Positions 1 through 8,426 of a stretch of 11,218 bases of DNA are shown here, one piece after another. A program made the translations under genes and the position numbers. The stretch is from Larix sibirica (Eukaryota > Streptophyta > Pinopsida > Pinales > Pinaceae), in the NCBI GenBank assembly GCA_004151065.3, contig NWUY0300002411.1:100232-111449 (forward strand), given 5' to 3'. The notes under the pieces were generated by a model. That model made no database searches, was not told the DNA's origin, and saw nothing but the letters and a program-made list of their open reading frames with translations. Position 1 is the first letter of the stretch. Each line of letters opens with the position of its first letter.

Positions 1-705
1 ATTTGAATCCTTTCTTTTGCAAAGATGTAATTGGGTTTGCTACTTTTGAGAATCCTTTTATGAACCTTCTATAATATCCAGCTAGCCCCATAAATGATCT
101 GACTTTATTTACATTCCTAGGTGTCTGCCATCCCGTGATACCTTCAATCTTCTTTGATCCACTACCACTCCTTCCTCAGATATGTTGTGTCCCAAGTAAT
201 GAATTTTTTTTTATAGAATGAGAATTTAGTTATCTAAGTTGGCATATAATTGATTCTCCCTTAATACCTGTAGAACTAATCACAAATGCTCATCATGCTC
301 CTCCACTGATTTGGAATAAATGAGAATGTCATCTAAAAATATAATGACAAACTTGTCCAAGTATAGTCTAAATATGCCATTCATTAAGCACATAAAAGTA
401 GTTGGTGTGTTTGATAATCCAAATGGTAGTACCACAAACTCATAATGGCCATATCGGGTTTTGAAGGATTTTTTATGATATATTCATCCTTTATTCTCAC
501 TTGATGATATCATAATCTCAAGTCTATATTGGAGTAAAACATTTCCCCTTTCAGCTAGTCAAACAGGTCATCAATTCTAGGTAGAGGATATTTGTATTTC
601 ACTATAACCTTATTTAATTGCTTTAAGTCAATACACAATCTAAAGGTTCCATATTTCTTCTTTACAATGAAATATCAAGGTCAACACACCTAACACCAAA
701 TTTAG
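1..705 (-). pseudogene. Ty3/gypsy reverse transcriptase fragment (decayed, off left edge)
   Basis: Read on the minus strand, this is the reverse transcriptase core of a Ty3/gypsy polyprotein, which copies the element RNA into DNA. From high to low coordinates one sees a [12 protein letters not shown] block, [12 protein letters not shown], a degraded YHQVRIKDE block, [20 protein letters not shown] (spread over shifted frames), the catalytic FLDD box at 328-339 followed by [15 protein letters not shown], then a GHNISEEGV block and a [10 protein letters not shown]-like block leading towards the RNase H domain at the window edge. Several frameshifts and stops interrupt it, for example a TAG in place of the Gln after DLFD, so it cannot be expressed. 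The upper boundary is approximate: similarity fades above about 705. It lies in the opposite orientation to the gypsy integrase at 1367-1673 and is therefore probably a different element or an inverted piece. Family assignment is firm; lineage is not determined. Confidence 0.9.
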
Positions 706-1093
706 GCTCTTCAATCCATGTTGTCCTTTTGTGTGATCAACAACTGTAATGTCATCATGAATGAATATTTGTTGATTTGGGATATAACACTTGTTCAACT
801 TGTGGGAACTAGGAGAGTACATGGGCTAACACATTGGGCTTAACCAACTTTTCGGCATACACTTGACAATTGGTTTGAATTGTGTTTGATGTAAAGGTAT
901 GGACGACTTGGTTGCTTACATACTTGTTGTAATGTGTAATGTCTTATTCCTAAAAGAGTTATCAAGGGTAGTGCTTATCGCATAAAAGGATTATAGGTTA
1001 TATAAGCTAAGGGATGAGAAAAAGGTGTTGTAATCATTATAGGTTATAAAGTTTAAGTGTTCCCATGGTTAGGTGATATTAGGGATAGGGGGT

Positions 1094-1186
1094 ATAAGTA
1101 TTATATATGTTATAGTAATTTAGGTGCATGTGTGTAGATAAGTATTATATATGTTATAAGGACTTAGGTGTGTGTGTGTGTAGAGA
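1094..1186. repeat. 44-bp tandem repeat, two copies
   Basis: The segment beginning ATAAGTATTATATATGTTATA at 1094 recurs at 1138, and the following TTAGGTG...TGTGTGTAGA part recurs as well, giving two adjacent copies with a period of 44 bases and a few differences. The second copy runs into the microsatellite. It is probably a local slippage or unequal-exchange duplication; no function is implied. Confidence 0.85.
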
Positions 1187-1193
1187 GAGAGAG
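1168..1193. repeat. Compound TG/AG microsatellite
   Basis: A run of seven GT/TG dinucleotides (1168-1181) passes directly into six AG dinucleotides (1182-1193), followed by an imperfect TGAGAGA. This is a simple sequence repeat, likely length-polymorphic between individuals. No function can be read from it. Confidence 0.9.
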
Positions 1194-1205
1194 TGAGAGA
1201 TTCTT

Positions 1206-1328
1206 TAAGCCAAATAATCCCTCGATCGGTTTGGCTTATCTAGAAAAATATTTTGATCAAGAGATTATTCAAGTGCTTGATTGAGCTCATAACAGCTTGA
1301 TATAATGCTTAAAAACACCTCGATCAAG
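1206..1328. repeat. Cluster of overlapping inverted repeats around CTCGATCAAG
   Basis: A perfect 9-base inverted pair, TAAGCCAAA (1206-1214) and TTTGGCTTA (1231-1239), overlaps a longer imperfect pair of 16-base arms at 1213-1228 and 1254-1269 (13 of 16 matching). CTTGATTGAG (1276-1285) and CTCGATCAAG (1319-1328) are again near-perfect inverted copies of the same motif. The mismatches are mostly C/T or G/A. It could be part of an LTR or a small inverted-repeat element; the type is not recognised. Confidence 0.6.
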
Positions 1329-1366
1329 TTTTGAGAAAATCCATACTACTTGTCCCACCTTTCTAA

Positions 1367-1673
1367 AAAGTGTTACCCAAATTCATGGATTGACACAAGT
1401 ACAATAGAGGCCTTCATAAATCTATTGGCCACAACCCTTTTCATGTATTCTTTGGGTTCCATCCATTAGCTAAAAATGATGTAGATTTTACCATTGCATA
1501 TACATATGAAAAAGCCTCCCTTTCCCAAACCAAGTTTGATAGAGTAAATAAGTTTGTTTAATGAATCGACAATGTCCAATAAAAAGTTCAAGATATTCTA
1601 TAGAAATCATCCGATTCCAAATACAAGCAATTACATGATCAACATCAAGTTCAACACAATTTTTAGGTTGATA
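1367..1673 (+). pseudogene. Ty3/gypsy integrase, left part (split by LINE)
   Basis: From 1403 the second forward frame reads as the end of a Ty3/gypsy integrase catalytic core and the stretch that follows it. It shows YNRGLHKSIGHNPFHVFFGF with the typical 'NPF.V.FGF.P' block, then a helical stretch (QTKFDRVNKFV, KYKQLHDQH) and the start of the VGDxVWL motif, where it stops at the LINE boundary. The integrase inserts element cDNA into the genome. Stops stand where CAG or CAA would be expected: the TAA-TGA pair after FDRVNKFV, the TAA after NVQ, the TAG before KSS, and the TAG in the target-site copy at 1664-1666. The frame itself is not shifted from 1403 to 1673. Upstream of 1403 the match is weaker (a VLP block near 1370). 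The right part is at 9842-10270. Confidence 0.88.
1655..1673 (+). repeat. Target-site duplication of the LINE, left copy
   Basis: CACAATTTTTAGGTTGATA at 1655-1673 matches CATAAGTTTTAGGTTAGATA at 9822-9841 in 17 of 20 aligned columns (two substitutions and one single-base gap). It lies exactly where the integrase similarity stops and the LINE begins. Target duplications of this length are typical of LINE target-primed reverse transcription. Confidence 0.88.
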
Positions 1674-1809
1674 GAGGAGGTGGAGAGGCAGATTTGAAGT
1701 AACGCTAGGGTTTTGAAAAAAAAATTGCTCCGTAAGTTTTTTCCTGCTGCTGTTGAGCCAACGCTTTGAGCCTGCAGGCCGTCAGTATGACAAAGTGGGC
1801 CCGCATCGG
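1674..1809 (+). promoter_or_regulatory. LINE 5' untranslated leader
   Basis: The interval runs from the end of the target duplication to the first in-frame ATG of ORF1. It starts with a purine-rich GAGGAGGTGGAGAGGCAG stretch and contains an A-run near 1716-1725. In the ORF1 frame a TGA at 1714-1716 closes the upstream reading frame. LINEs usually carry an internal promoter in this leader; no specific element is visible here, so the promoter role rests on family knowledge. Confidence 0.6.
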
Positions 1810-3138
1810 ATGGGCCTTCCCCCTCCTCCCTCATTGCTCCTGGAAAACATAATCGACAAGGATTCAAAGGAAAAATCAATGGATTGCAGGGATGAAGTGG
1901 GTGAGGGTTCTGGCCCCAAATACCCTCAAGGGCAGAAACGAAATACAGGAGGGCGTATTCCCAGATCGGCTGAGATCCTAGCTCTCCATATCAAATTGAG
2001 GAAGCTGCGGGAACAAGTCAAACTATGGAAGGAGAAATCCCTAATTGGTAAGTTTATTGGGATTTGGCCAAAAGAGAAAGATCTCCTCAAATGGATCAAA
2101 TCCACCTAGAACCCTAAAGGTCACCATGACTTATAGCTGGGATCAAAGGGTTTCTTCATGATTATCTTATTCAATCAAGAAGATAGGGATCGGGTTTTGG
2201 AAGGAGGGCCCTATTTCTTTTTTTCTTCAGGATTGTATCTCATCCCGTGGAAAGAAAGATTTAACCTGGACACAGAGGATATAAGCATAGCACCAGTATG
2301 GATCTGACTCTACTCTCTTCCATGTGAGTACTGGGATCTGGAAATATTGAGGTATATAAGTAATACTCTTGGAGAATTTGTGAAAGTTGCAGAACTCACC
2401 AAACAATAGCACTACAATTTTTATGCTTGGATATGTGTCTATATGAACCTATCTCATGAAATCTTGGAAGCTAACAATCTCACATGGGATGATGAGGAAT
2501 GGATCCAACCACTCGATTATGAAAATGTCTCATTCAAATGCCGATGATGCCATGCTCATGGTCACTTTAGTAGAAACTGTCCACAAAATGATTAAGCTCC
2601 TAACCCCAAAGCTGCTCCGCAGGAGGGACGCGATAAAAAAGGATTCACCCAAGTGAAAAGAAGGAAAAAATAGGGACGCAATACCCATTCGGATCTACCC
2701 AACCATCACTCGATTGCGACCCCCAACAAGTTCCAAAGTATGGATTTTGCAGAAGAAGATCCAAAACTCTTGGAAAAGAATCTTAGGAAAGAAAATATCT
2801 CTAGAGAAACCAACCTTGTTGACATCTCCCAAGTCCAGGAAGAACTAATTAAACAATCGGTTAGCATGGAGGAAGATCAACTAGACGAGGCGGACGATAT
2901 GGACCTGGGGGAATTGGACCTAGATGAAATTGAAAAATAATATAGCAAAAACGGGAAGGGATATGTTCCGAGAAGACATATTGAACTTATTAAGGAGTCC
3001 ATCCTAAAAATTGGTGCCTCCCCTCAGCTTGGAATATCTAAGGAACCTCAGAAAAGCACTAAAAGAAAGAAGCTAGAAGAGGGGAAAAAGAGAGGCAGAA
3101 AAAATAAATAAATAGAGGATTGCAGAGATTGGAAGTAA
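1810..3138 (+). pseudogene. LINE ORF1: DUF4283-like RNA-binding protein with CCHC zinc knuckle
   Basis: ORF1 proteins of plant LINEs bind the element RNA. From the ATG at 1810 the first forward frame stays open in codon sense to about 3138 (roughly 440 codons) without any frameshift. It has a proline-rich start, a basic helical stretch (HIKLRKLREQVKLWKEK), a DUF4283-like domain (SLIGKFIGIWPKEKDLLKWI; EDRDRVLEGGPYFFF; LYSLPCEYWD; DDEEWIQPLDYENV), a CX2CX4HX4C knuckle at 2539-2580, an acidic segment (MEEDQLDEADDMDLGELDLDE) and a lysine-rich tail. Stops break it at 2107, 2134, 2305, 2407, 2545 (inside the knuckle), 2593, 2671, 2938 and 3109. Each stands where Trp, Gln or Arg is expected. The 3109 TAA corresponds to a CAA in the downstream duplicate, so the original stop was probably the TAA at 3136-3138. 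A TTG at 1753 extends the frame upstream, but ATG is preferred. Confidence 0.9.
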
Positions 3139-4064
3139 GTTAATAGAATCTATTCAATACCCAAAAATTTGGGCATCCTTTTCTAAAGTAAATCGGGTTA
3201 CTCAATGAAGGTCATATCCTGGAATATCTGCGGGGTGAATCACCCTGCAAAATCAAGACCCTGAAAAATAAGTGGAGAAAAGAGAACCCATGGATACTAT
3301 GTTTACAAGAAACCAAATGTGGTACTAAAACATTGAAGGAAATCGAGAAAAATGTATGGAATGGATGTGAAATAATGAACATTGATGCTCATGGTATGGT
3401 GGGTGGCTTAGTGTTCCTTTGGAATCTGGAAGTGGTGACTCTTTCAAACTTTTAGGCTGCGAAAGAGCCACTCGTGGTGGATTTCCATATCAATCAAAAC
3501 CATATCAAAGGGACTATCACCAATGTTTATGGGCCTATCATCTACCCCCAGAAACAAGCCTTCTTGGACTCCCTTTCCTGGGTGGATCGCTGGGTTGATG
3601 GAAATCCTTGGATCATAGGGGGTGAATTCAATCTGATCACCTCACTTGAAGGAAAAAAAGGAATAAGATAAAGCTTAGGAACTGCAAATGAAGCTCTCAA
3701 GGACTTCATTGAAACTTATAATCTCATTGATGTTGAAACCGCTAATGGTTGGTTTACTTGGAACAACAAATGAGGTGGTAACCACAATGTCTCCCCTCGC
3801 CTTGAAAGGTTCTTGGTATTAGAGGGGATTGTCACTAGTAGTGGGGACCTCCACTCATTAGTTCTCCCATCTGCAAGATCTGATCATTGGCCCGTTAGCA
3901 TTGCGTGGGCGGTGTGGGCCCACCTACCAAGGGACCTTTTCGCTTTGAACATTTCTGGATGGAACACAAATATTTTAAATATCTCATATTCCAATGGTGG
4001 TTGGACTCCCCACCTTCGGAGGGTACAAGGATGTACCAATTCCAACAGAAATTAAAATATCTCA
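3100..4064 (+). repeat. Tandem segmental duplication, unit A
   Basis: This segment covers the last ORF1 codons, the ORF1-ORF2 spacer and the endonuclease domain. It is repeated directly downstream at 4066-5014. Both units begin with an A-rich (AAAY)n run followed by AGGATTGCAGAG (or GAGGATTGCAGAG) and end with CAGAAATTAAAATATCTCA. Many scattered substitutions and small indels separate the copies, so the duplication is old or joins two diverged LINE copies. An ambiguous base (N) at 4065 lies exactly at the junction. Confidence 0.93.
3205..4064 (+). pseudogene. Orphan copy of LINE ORF2 endonuclease domain (copy A)
   Basis: The domain belongs to the exonuclease-endonuclease-phosphatase family and nicks target DNA for target-primed reverse transcription. 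The ATG at 3205 opens MKVISWNICGVN. Then follow a CLQETK catalytic-Glu block, GTITNVYGP, PWIIGGEFN at about 3606-3632 and SDHWP near 3876-3893. The catalytic Asp of the usual GDFN is Glu here (GAA at 3624-3626); copy B has GAC. Frames change (first, then third, then second forward frame). There is a TAG at 3453 where copy B keeps TGG, a TAA at 3669 and a TGA at 3771. Its 3' end runs into the second unit's ORF1 tail rather than into a reverse transcriptase, so it is cut off from the rest of ORF2. Confidence 0.9.
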
Positions 4065-4065
4065 N

Positions 4066-5014
4066 AAAAACAAACAAACAAAGGATTGCAGAGTATTGGC
4101 AGTAAGTTAATAGAATCTGGTCAATACCCGACAATTAGGGCGCCTTTTCTGAAGTAAATCAGGTTACTCCAATGAAGGTTATATCCTGGAATATCCTGAG
4201 GGGTGAATCACCCCCAAAATCAAGACCCTGAAAAATAAGTGGAGAAAAGAGAACCCATGGATACTTTGCTTTACAGAAACCAAATGTGGTACTGAAACAT
4301 TGAAGGAAATTGGGAAAAAAGTATGGAAGGGATGTGAAATAATGAACATTGATGCTCATGGTATGGCGGGTGGCTTAGCTTTCCTTTGGAATCCGGAAGT
4401 AGTGACTCTTTCAAACTTCTGGGCGAAAGGGACTACTCTCGGCGGATTTCCATATCAATCAAACCCAGATCAAAGGGACTATCACCAATGTTTATGGCCC
4501 TAGCATCTACCCCCAGAAACAAGCCTTCTTGGACTCCCTTTCCTGGGTGGCTCGCTGGGTTGATGGAAAGCCTTGGATCATAGGGGGTGACTTCAATTTG
4601 ATCACCTCGCTCGAAGAAAAAAAGGAGGAAGACAGAAGCTTAGGAACTGCAAATGAAGCTTTCAAGGACTTCATTGAAACTTATAATCTCATTGATGTTG
4701 AAACGCTAATGGTTGGTTTACTTGGTAGGTGGTGACCACCATGTCCCTCTCGCCTTGACAGGTTCTTGGTCTCAGAGGGGATTGTCACCAGTAGTGGGGA
4801 CCTCCACTCATTAGTTCTCCGCTCTGAATTCTGATCATTGGCCCTCAGCCTTCAGTGGGGGGGTGTGGGCCCACCTACCAAGCGACCTTTTCGCTTTGAA
4901 CAGTTCTGGATGGAACACAATATTTTAAATCTCTCGTCTCCCAATGGTGGCTGGACTCCCCACCTTCGGAGGGTACAAGGATGTACCAATTCCAACAGAA
5001 ATTAAAATATCTCA
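4066..5014 (+). repeat. Tandem segmental duplication, unit B
   Basis: This is the second copy of the ORF1-tail/spacer/endonuclease unit. Its right end continues directly into the reverse-transcriptase linker (AAGCTAAAATCCG...), so this is the copy in the normal position for ORF2. At its left end it keeps CAAACAAACAAAGG where unit A has TAAATAAATAGAGG. That preserves glutamine and threonine codons in the ORF1 frame and shows that unit A has decayed by C-to-T changes. Confidence 0.92.
4172..5014 (+). other. ORF2 endonuclease domain, copy B
   Basis: This is the endonuclease domain in the normal ORF2 position. Its start (MKVISWNI) is followed at once by a small indel, so GVN falls out of frame. 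The CFTETK catalytic-Glu block, the intact GGDFN box (Asp codon 4589-4591), GTANEAFKDFIETYNL and SDHWP near 4831 are recognisable. A short deletion near 4725 removes about a dozen bases present in copy A (the NNK part of WNNK). The unit ends in QQKLKYL, continuing into the RT linker KAKIRTWNREEFGN. Confidence 0.88.
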
Positions 5015-5654
5015 AAGCTAAAATCCGTACTTGGAACAGAGAAGAATTTGGAAACATTTTCGAGGACAAAAAGGTCCGATTGAGCAGTTGGAGAAAATCC
5101 AACGGAAAGGCATGACGAAGGCTATGATGCTGAGCTAAGAGATTAGAAGAATCCACCACTCACAAACTTAATGCTCGTGAACAGGCAGGAGGAGATCTAC
5201 TGGAGCAAAAGTCTAGAAACCAATGGCTTAAGGAAGGTGAATGTAATACCAAATTCTTTCCACCAATCAGTTATTCAGAATAGGCAACGAAACAGAATCC
5301 ACCGCCTGAAGACTGTCGAAGGCTCCTATATCGAAGAAGGACGGCCATGGAAGAAGAACGGTGGACTACTTTGGAACCATCATGAAGGAAGACAGGGTCA
5401 ATAGAGCTTCAATATTTCCAAGATCACCCAACATATCCCCTCTCTTGTTACACGACAGAACACTCTCCTAACAAAACCAATTGAGCTTGGAAGTTGAGGA
5501 AGCGGTGAACCAGAATGGTGGAGGTAAAGCTCCCGACCCTGATGGGTTTACTACCAACTTCTTCCACCATTTTGGGACCTTGATCAAGAACGAAGTTTGG
5601 CTGATTGTGGAAGATCGAGAAGAACCAGAAGGTTCTTAAACTTTCAATGCACCT

Positions 5655-7065
5655 TTCCTCACCCTCATTCCCAAAATGATGGGGCTGACTCTCCAGGTAA
5701 GTTTCGACCCATTGCTCTATGTAATGTTATCTACAAGATCATCACAAAAGTTATGGCGAATAGACTGAAACCAATTCTTCCTGGCCTGATTTCTCCAGAA
5801 CAATCATGGTTTGTGGAAGGAAGACAAATTTTAGATGGGGTTATTTTGGTTCATGAGGTTAATCCACTCATTAAAATCCACCAAAAAGCCAGGCATGCTT
5901 TTGAAGTTGATATATCAAAAGCTTATGACAAATTAAGCTGGCAATTCATGCGTGAAATGTTAAAGCCTTTGGTTTCTTCCCTAGAATGGATTGAATGGAT
6001 CATGAACCTCACTTCTTCCTCCTTCTTTTCCATTCTTCTCAATGGGGCTCCAACAAGCACTTTCATCCCCTCCAGAGGTATAAGGCAAGGGGACCCTCTC
6101 TCCCCTTTTCTTTTTATCCTAATGGATGAAGGGATGGGAAGATCGATTAAATCCAAAACTCAGCAGGGATAGATCAAGGGTCTATTTCTCCATCCGGGGT
6201 CGGATTTGCAAACCCACCAACAATTTTTCGATGACACAATGTTAATGGGTCACCCCTCGGTCCAAAAATCTCTAAATACAATTCTTACTACCTTTGCAAA
6301 ATATTCGGGCTTGTAAGTCAACAGAAAGAAATCCCAAATATTCTTCTACAATATGGAGAATATTACCCAAAGAAACATTAACCGCATCCTGGGATACCAA
6401 GGGAGCTCCCATCCTTCTAAATATCTCAGTGTGCCGCTTGCTTCTAGTTTTATTAATAAAGTCTCTTGGGAGGACCTTCTCGATCGCCTTAAACGAAGAC
6501 TCTCAAGCTAGACTCTGCACCCCACAACTTGGCCAGCAGAGTCACCTTAATCAAATATGTGGTCCAAGTTATACCTATTTACCTCTTCTCAGTAATGGCT
6601 GCTCCAAAATCTGTTTTCAAGGAACTCAAAACTATTCAATGAAATTTCCTTTGTGGAGGGAATGCTGATAAGCGCAAATGGGCCTTAGTTAGTTGGGACA
6701 AGAGTTTTTGACCAAATTCCATGGGTGGCCTTGGCCTGAGAGACCCAGAAAAAAATAGTAATTTTCTAGCGGCCAAAATTTGGTGGAACTGGGTCTCCTC
6801 TACTTCAGAACCTTGGGCCAAGTTGTGGCACATGAAATATGCCCCAAACCGTCTGAAGCGAGACCTTATCCACTTTAATGAGGAAAAATCATGCCCCTTT
6901 ATTTGGGGAGACTTCTCACCACAGCAGGAGTATTGTTCAATACCACAGCTTTTGGGAGGTGAGGGATTGGGAATCCACCAATTTTTGGGAGGACTTGTGG
7001 CAACAACTTCCGAAATTAGCCATCTTAGAAAATATGGCGGTCTATCAATCCAACTACAGAGTTGA
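5655..7065 (+). other. ORF2 reverse transcriptase domain
   Basis: The RNA-dependent DNA polymerase core of ORF2 reads mostly in the second forward frame. Visible motifs are FRPIALCNVIYKIITKVMANRL, an EQSWFVEGRQILDGVI block, motif A FEVDISKAYD (catalytic Asp codon 5909-5911), motif B GIRQGDPLSPFLFIL (6077-6121) and motif C FFDD at 6224-6235. Usually motif C is F/YADD; both catalytic aspartates remain, but Ala is replaced by Phe. The following GLxVNRKKSQIFF, LIKYVVQVIPIYLFSVM (shifted), and MGGLGLRDPEKNSNFLAAKIWWN blocks are the thumb/connection typical of plant L1-like elements. In-frame stops at 6170, 6314, 6509 and 6640 replace likely Gln/Arg, Gln, Trp and Arg. Confidence 0.93.
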
Positions 7066-7184
7066 AGGGTTAACAAAGATCAACAAATATTGGAGACCCG
7101 ATCAGAATAGCAGTGAGTATAAGTAATGGCAAGATCAGAACTAGTGAGCCCAAAGATTCTCATAGGAGAATTGGATGAGTATCT

Positions 7185-7560
7185 GTGATACCATCCAGGG
7201 ACGATGCATTAAATATCAAAGAGGACCAGATAAAATCTATTGGGGTTACTCCAGTCGAGGAATTTTCAACACCAAAGAATCCTATCACCTATGGACCAAT
7301 GCCCCTGGAAATCACAGGGATGAAACTTAGAAAAAGCTATGGAAAACCAACCCCTAGCCAATGGTTGCCACTTTCATTTGGTTGGTAACTCATCAAAGAA
7401 TTTTGACAGGGGAAAATCTCATGAAACCTGGTTTAATCGACCCATCTTAGTGCATCACGTGCCTTCAAAGTGAGGAAACTTTAGATCACCTTCTGGATTC
7501 TTTCCCTTTTTCCTCCTCCTTCTGGGAAAAAGGAGCGAAGATCTTCAGACGATCCAATCG
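7185..7560 (+). other. ORF2 zf-RVT-like segment, last cysteine lost
   Basis: Between the polymerase and the RNase H lies the zinc-binding segment often annotated as zf-RVT in plant LINE proteins. CITCLQSEETLDHLL is seen at 7451-7492, giving the CxxC pair and the His. The Cys normally found in the following 'CPFS..W' motif is Phe here (TTC at 7502-7504). Preceding it is the usual ESYHLWTN...W....IL block in shifted frames. The role is inferred from the family; nucleic-acid binding is likely. Confidence 0.75.
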
Positions 7561-7930
7561 TTACAGAGGAAACCCTTCTCTGAATATTAAGAATTGGGAT
7601 CCTATGGCTTTCTCGAACCCCATTTTCAATTCCATTTTGACATCCTTCCCTGGATTAATGATGTGGGAAGTTTGGAAGGAATGAAATAGACAGATTTTTC
7701 AGGATCATTGCTCTTCCCAGGCTCAAGTTTGGGCTAAGATCGAGAGTTCTATCCAGGAAACTACTCGTGTTACCCTCTAGAATTATAAATACTGGGATGT
7801 CAATGGGATGGAACAAAGAATTATTACATCCTGGGGCATCAGCAAAGCTACACATGGATGCAACCAAAAGGAAAATAGGAATATAACCCTGAAAATCCCT
7901 GATTACTGGATGCCCCATCATCCCAGAACT

Positions 7931-8405
7931 TTCAAACTGAACTTCGATGGAGCGTCGAAAGGAAACCCGGACCCGGATGGATTCAGTGGTGTCATTCTTA
8001 ATTGGAATGGAGAAATATTGTAGGTGTACATGGGAATCATAGGGGTGGATACAAACAATGCGGTTGATATGGAGGGCCTCCTTGCTGGCCTCTAGCTGGC
8101 TATCCAATTAAGGCTTGAACCAATCACCATTGAAGGGGAATCCCATCTCATTATCTAGTTGGCTCGAAGCCTTCAGCATGGGAAAAATCCTGCCACAATC
8201 GCTGACAGTTGCTGGTTGACTTACAGTGGAGAAACTTGCTACGATTATCAATAACTCTCACGCGTGGTCCTTAAGCCACATCCACGGAAATGGAAATAAG
8301 GTGGAAGAATTCATGGATAACATCAGGGTTGATGAGAACCTTCACGTCCATGCCAGGACCCTAGGTGCTTTTGAGGATCTGGAGTGGACCCCCCGATGTG
8401 CTCAG
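7931..8405 (+). other. ORF2 C-terminal RNase H domain
   Basis: RNase H cuts RNA in the RNA-DNA hybrid. KLNFDGASKGNP at about 7934-7969 carries the first catalytic Asp (7946-7948). EGLLAGL at about 8072 carries the catalytic Glu (8072-8074). The third position, usually GDS, reads GES (GAA at 8138-8140), and the last, usually VADFMA, reads VEEFMD (GAA at 8307-8309). Hence two of the four acidic positions are Asp-to-Glu changes. Stops at 8021, 8093 and 8156 replace Gln, and a one-base shift near 8225 moves from the second to the third frame. Such C-terminal RNase H domains are established in a subset of plant L1 elements, where they have been described as archaea-like. Confidence 0.9.
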
Positions 8406-8426
8406 CTTGCTGATGAGGACACATGA

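Larger units (their letters stand above)
706..1366. other. AT-rich stretch without a recognisable gene
   Basis: No coding region could be supported on either strand. The interval separates a minus-strand gypsy reverse transcriptase from a plus-strand gypsy integrase, so it must hold at least one rearrangement or insertion boundary. It contains a 44-bp tandem repeat, a TG/AG microsatellite and a group of inverted CTCGATCAAG-like motifs, annotated separately. A TATA-like stretch near 1093-1112 followed by GA-rich sequence resembles the promoter part of an LTR. However, I found no paired TG...CA ends or primer-binding site, so a solo LTR is only a suggestion. Confidence 0.5.

Noticed and set aside
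1631-1879. Minus-strand open frame of 82 codons across the LINE start
   Set aside because: It lies opposite the ORF1 start and crosses the target-site junction, so it mixes gypsy and LINE sequence. It has no recognisable motif and is a shadow frame.
2107-3111. In-frame stops in ORF1 as sites restored by U-to-C RNA editing
   Set aside because: Such editing is known from organelles of some plants, while this is a nuclear retrotransposon. The likely Trp-to-TAG change at 2107 is G-to-A on this strand and would not be repaired that way. Methylation decay explains all the sites.
6636-7076. Minus-strand open frame of 146 codons
   Set aside because: It is antisense to the well-recognised reverse transcriptase connection region (MGGLGLRDPEKN... 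on the plus strand). No protein features support it.
7655-8107. Minus-strand open frame of 150 codons
   Set aside because: It is antisense to the RNase H domain, whose plus-strand motifs are clear. Its length reflects codon composition on the sense strand.
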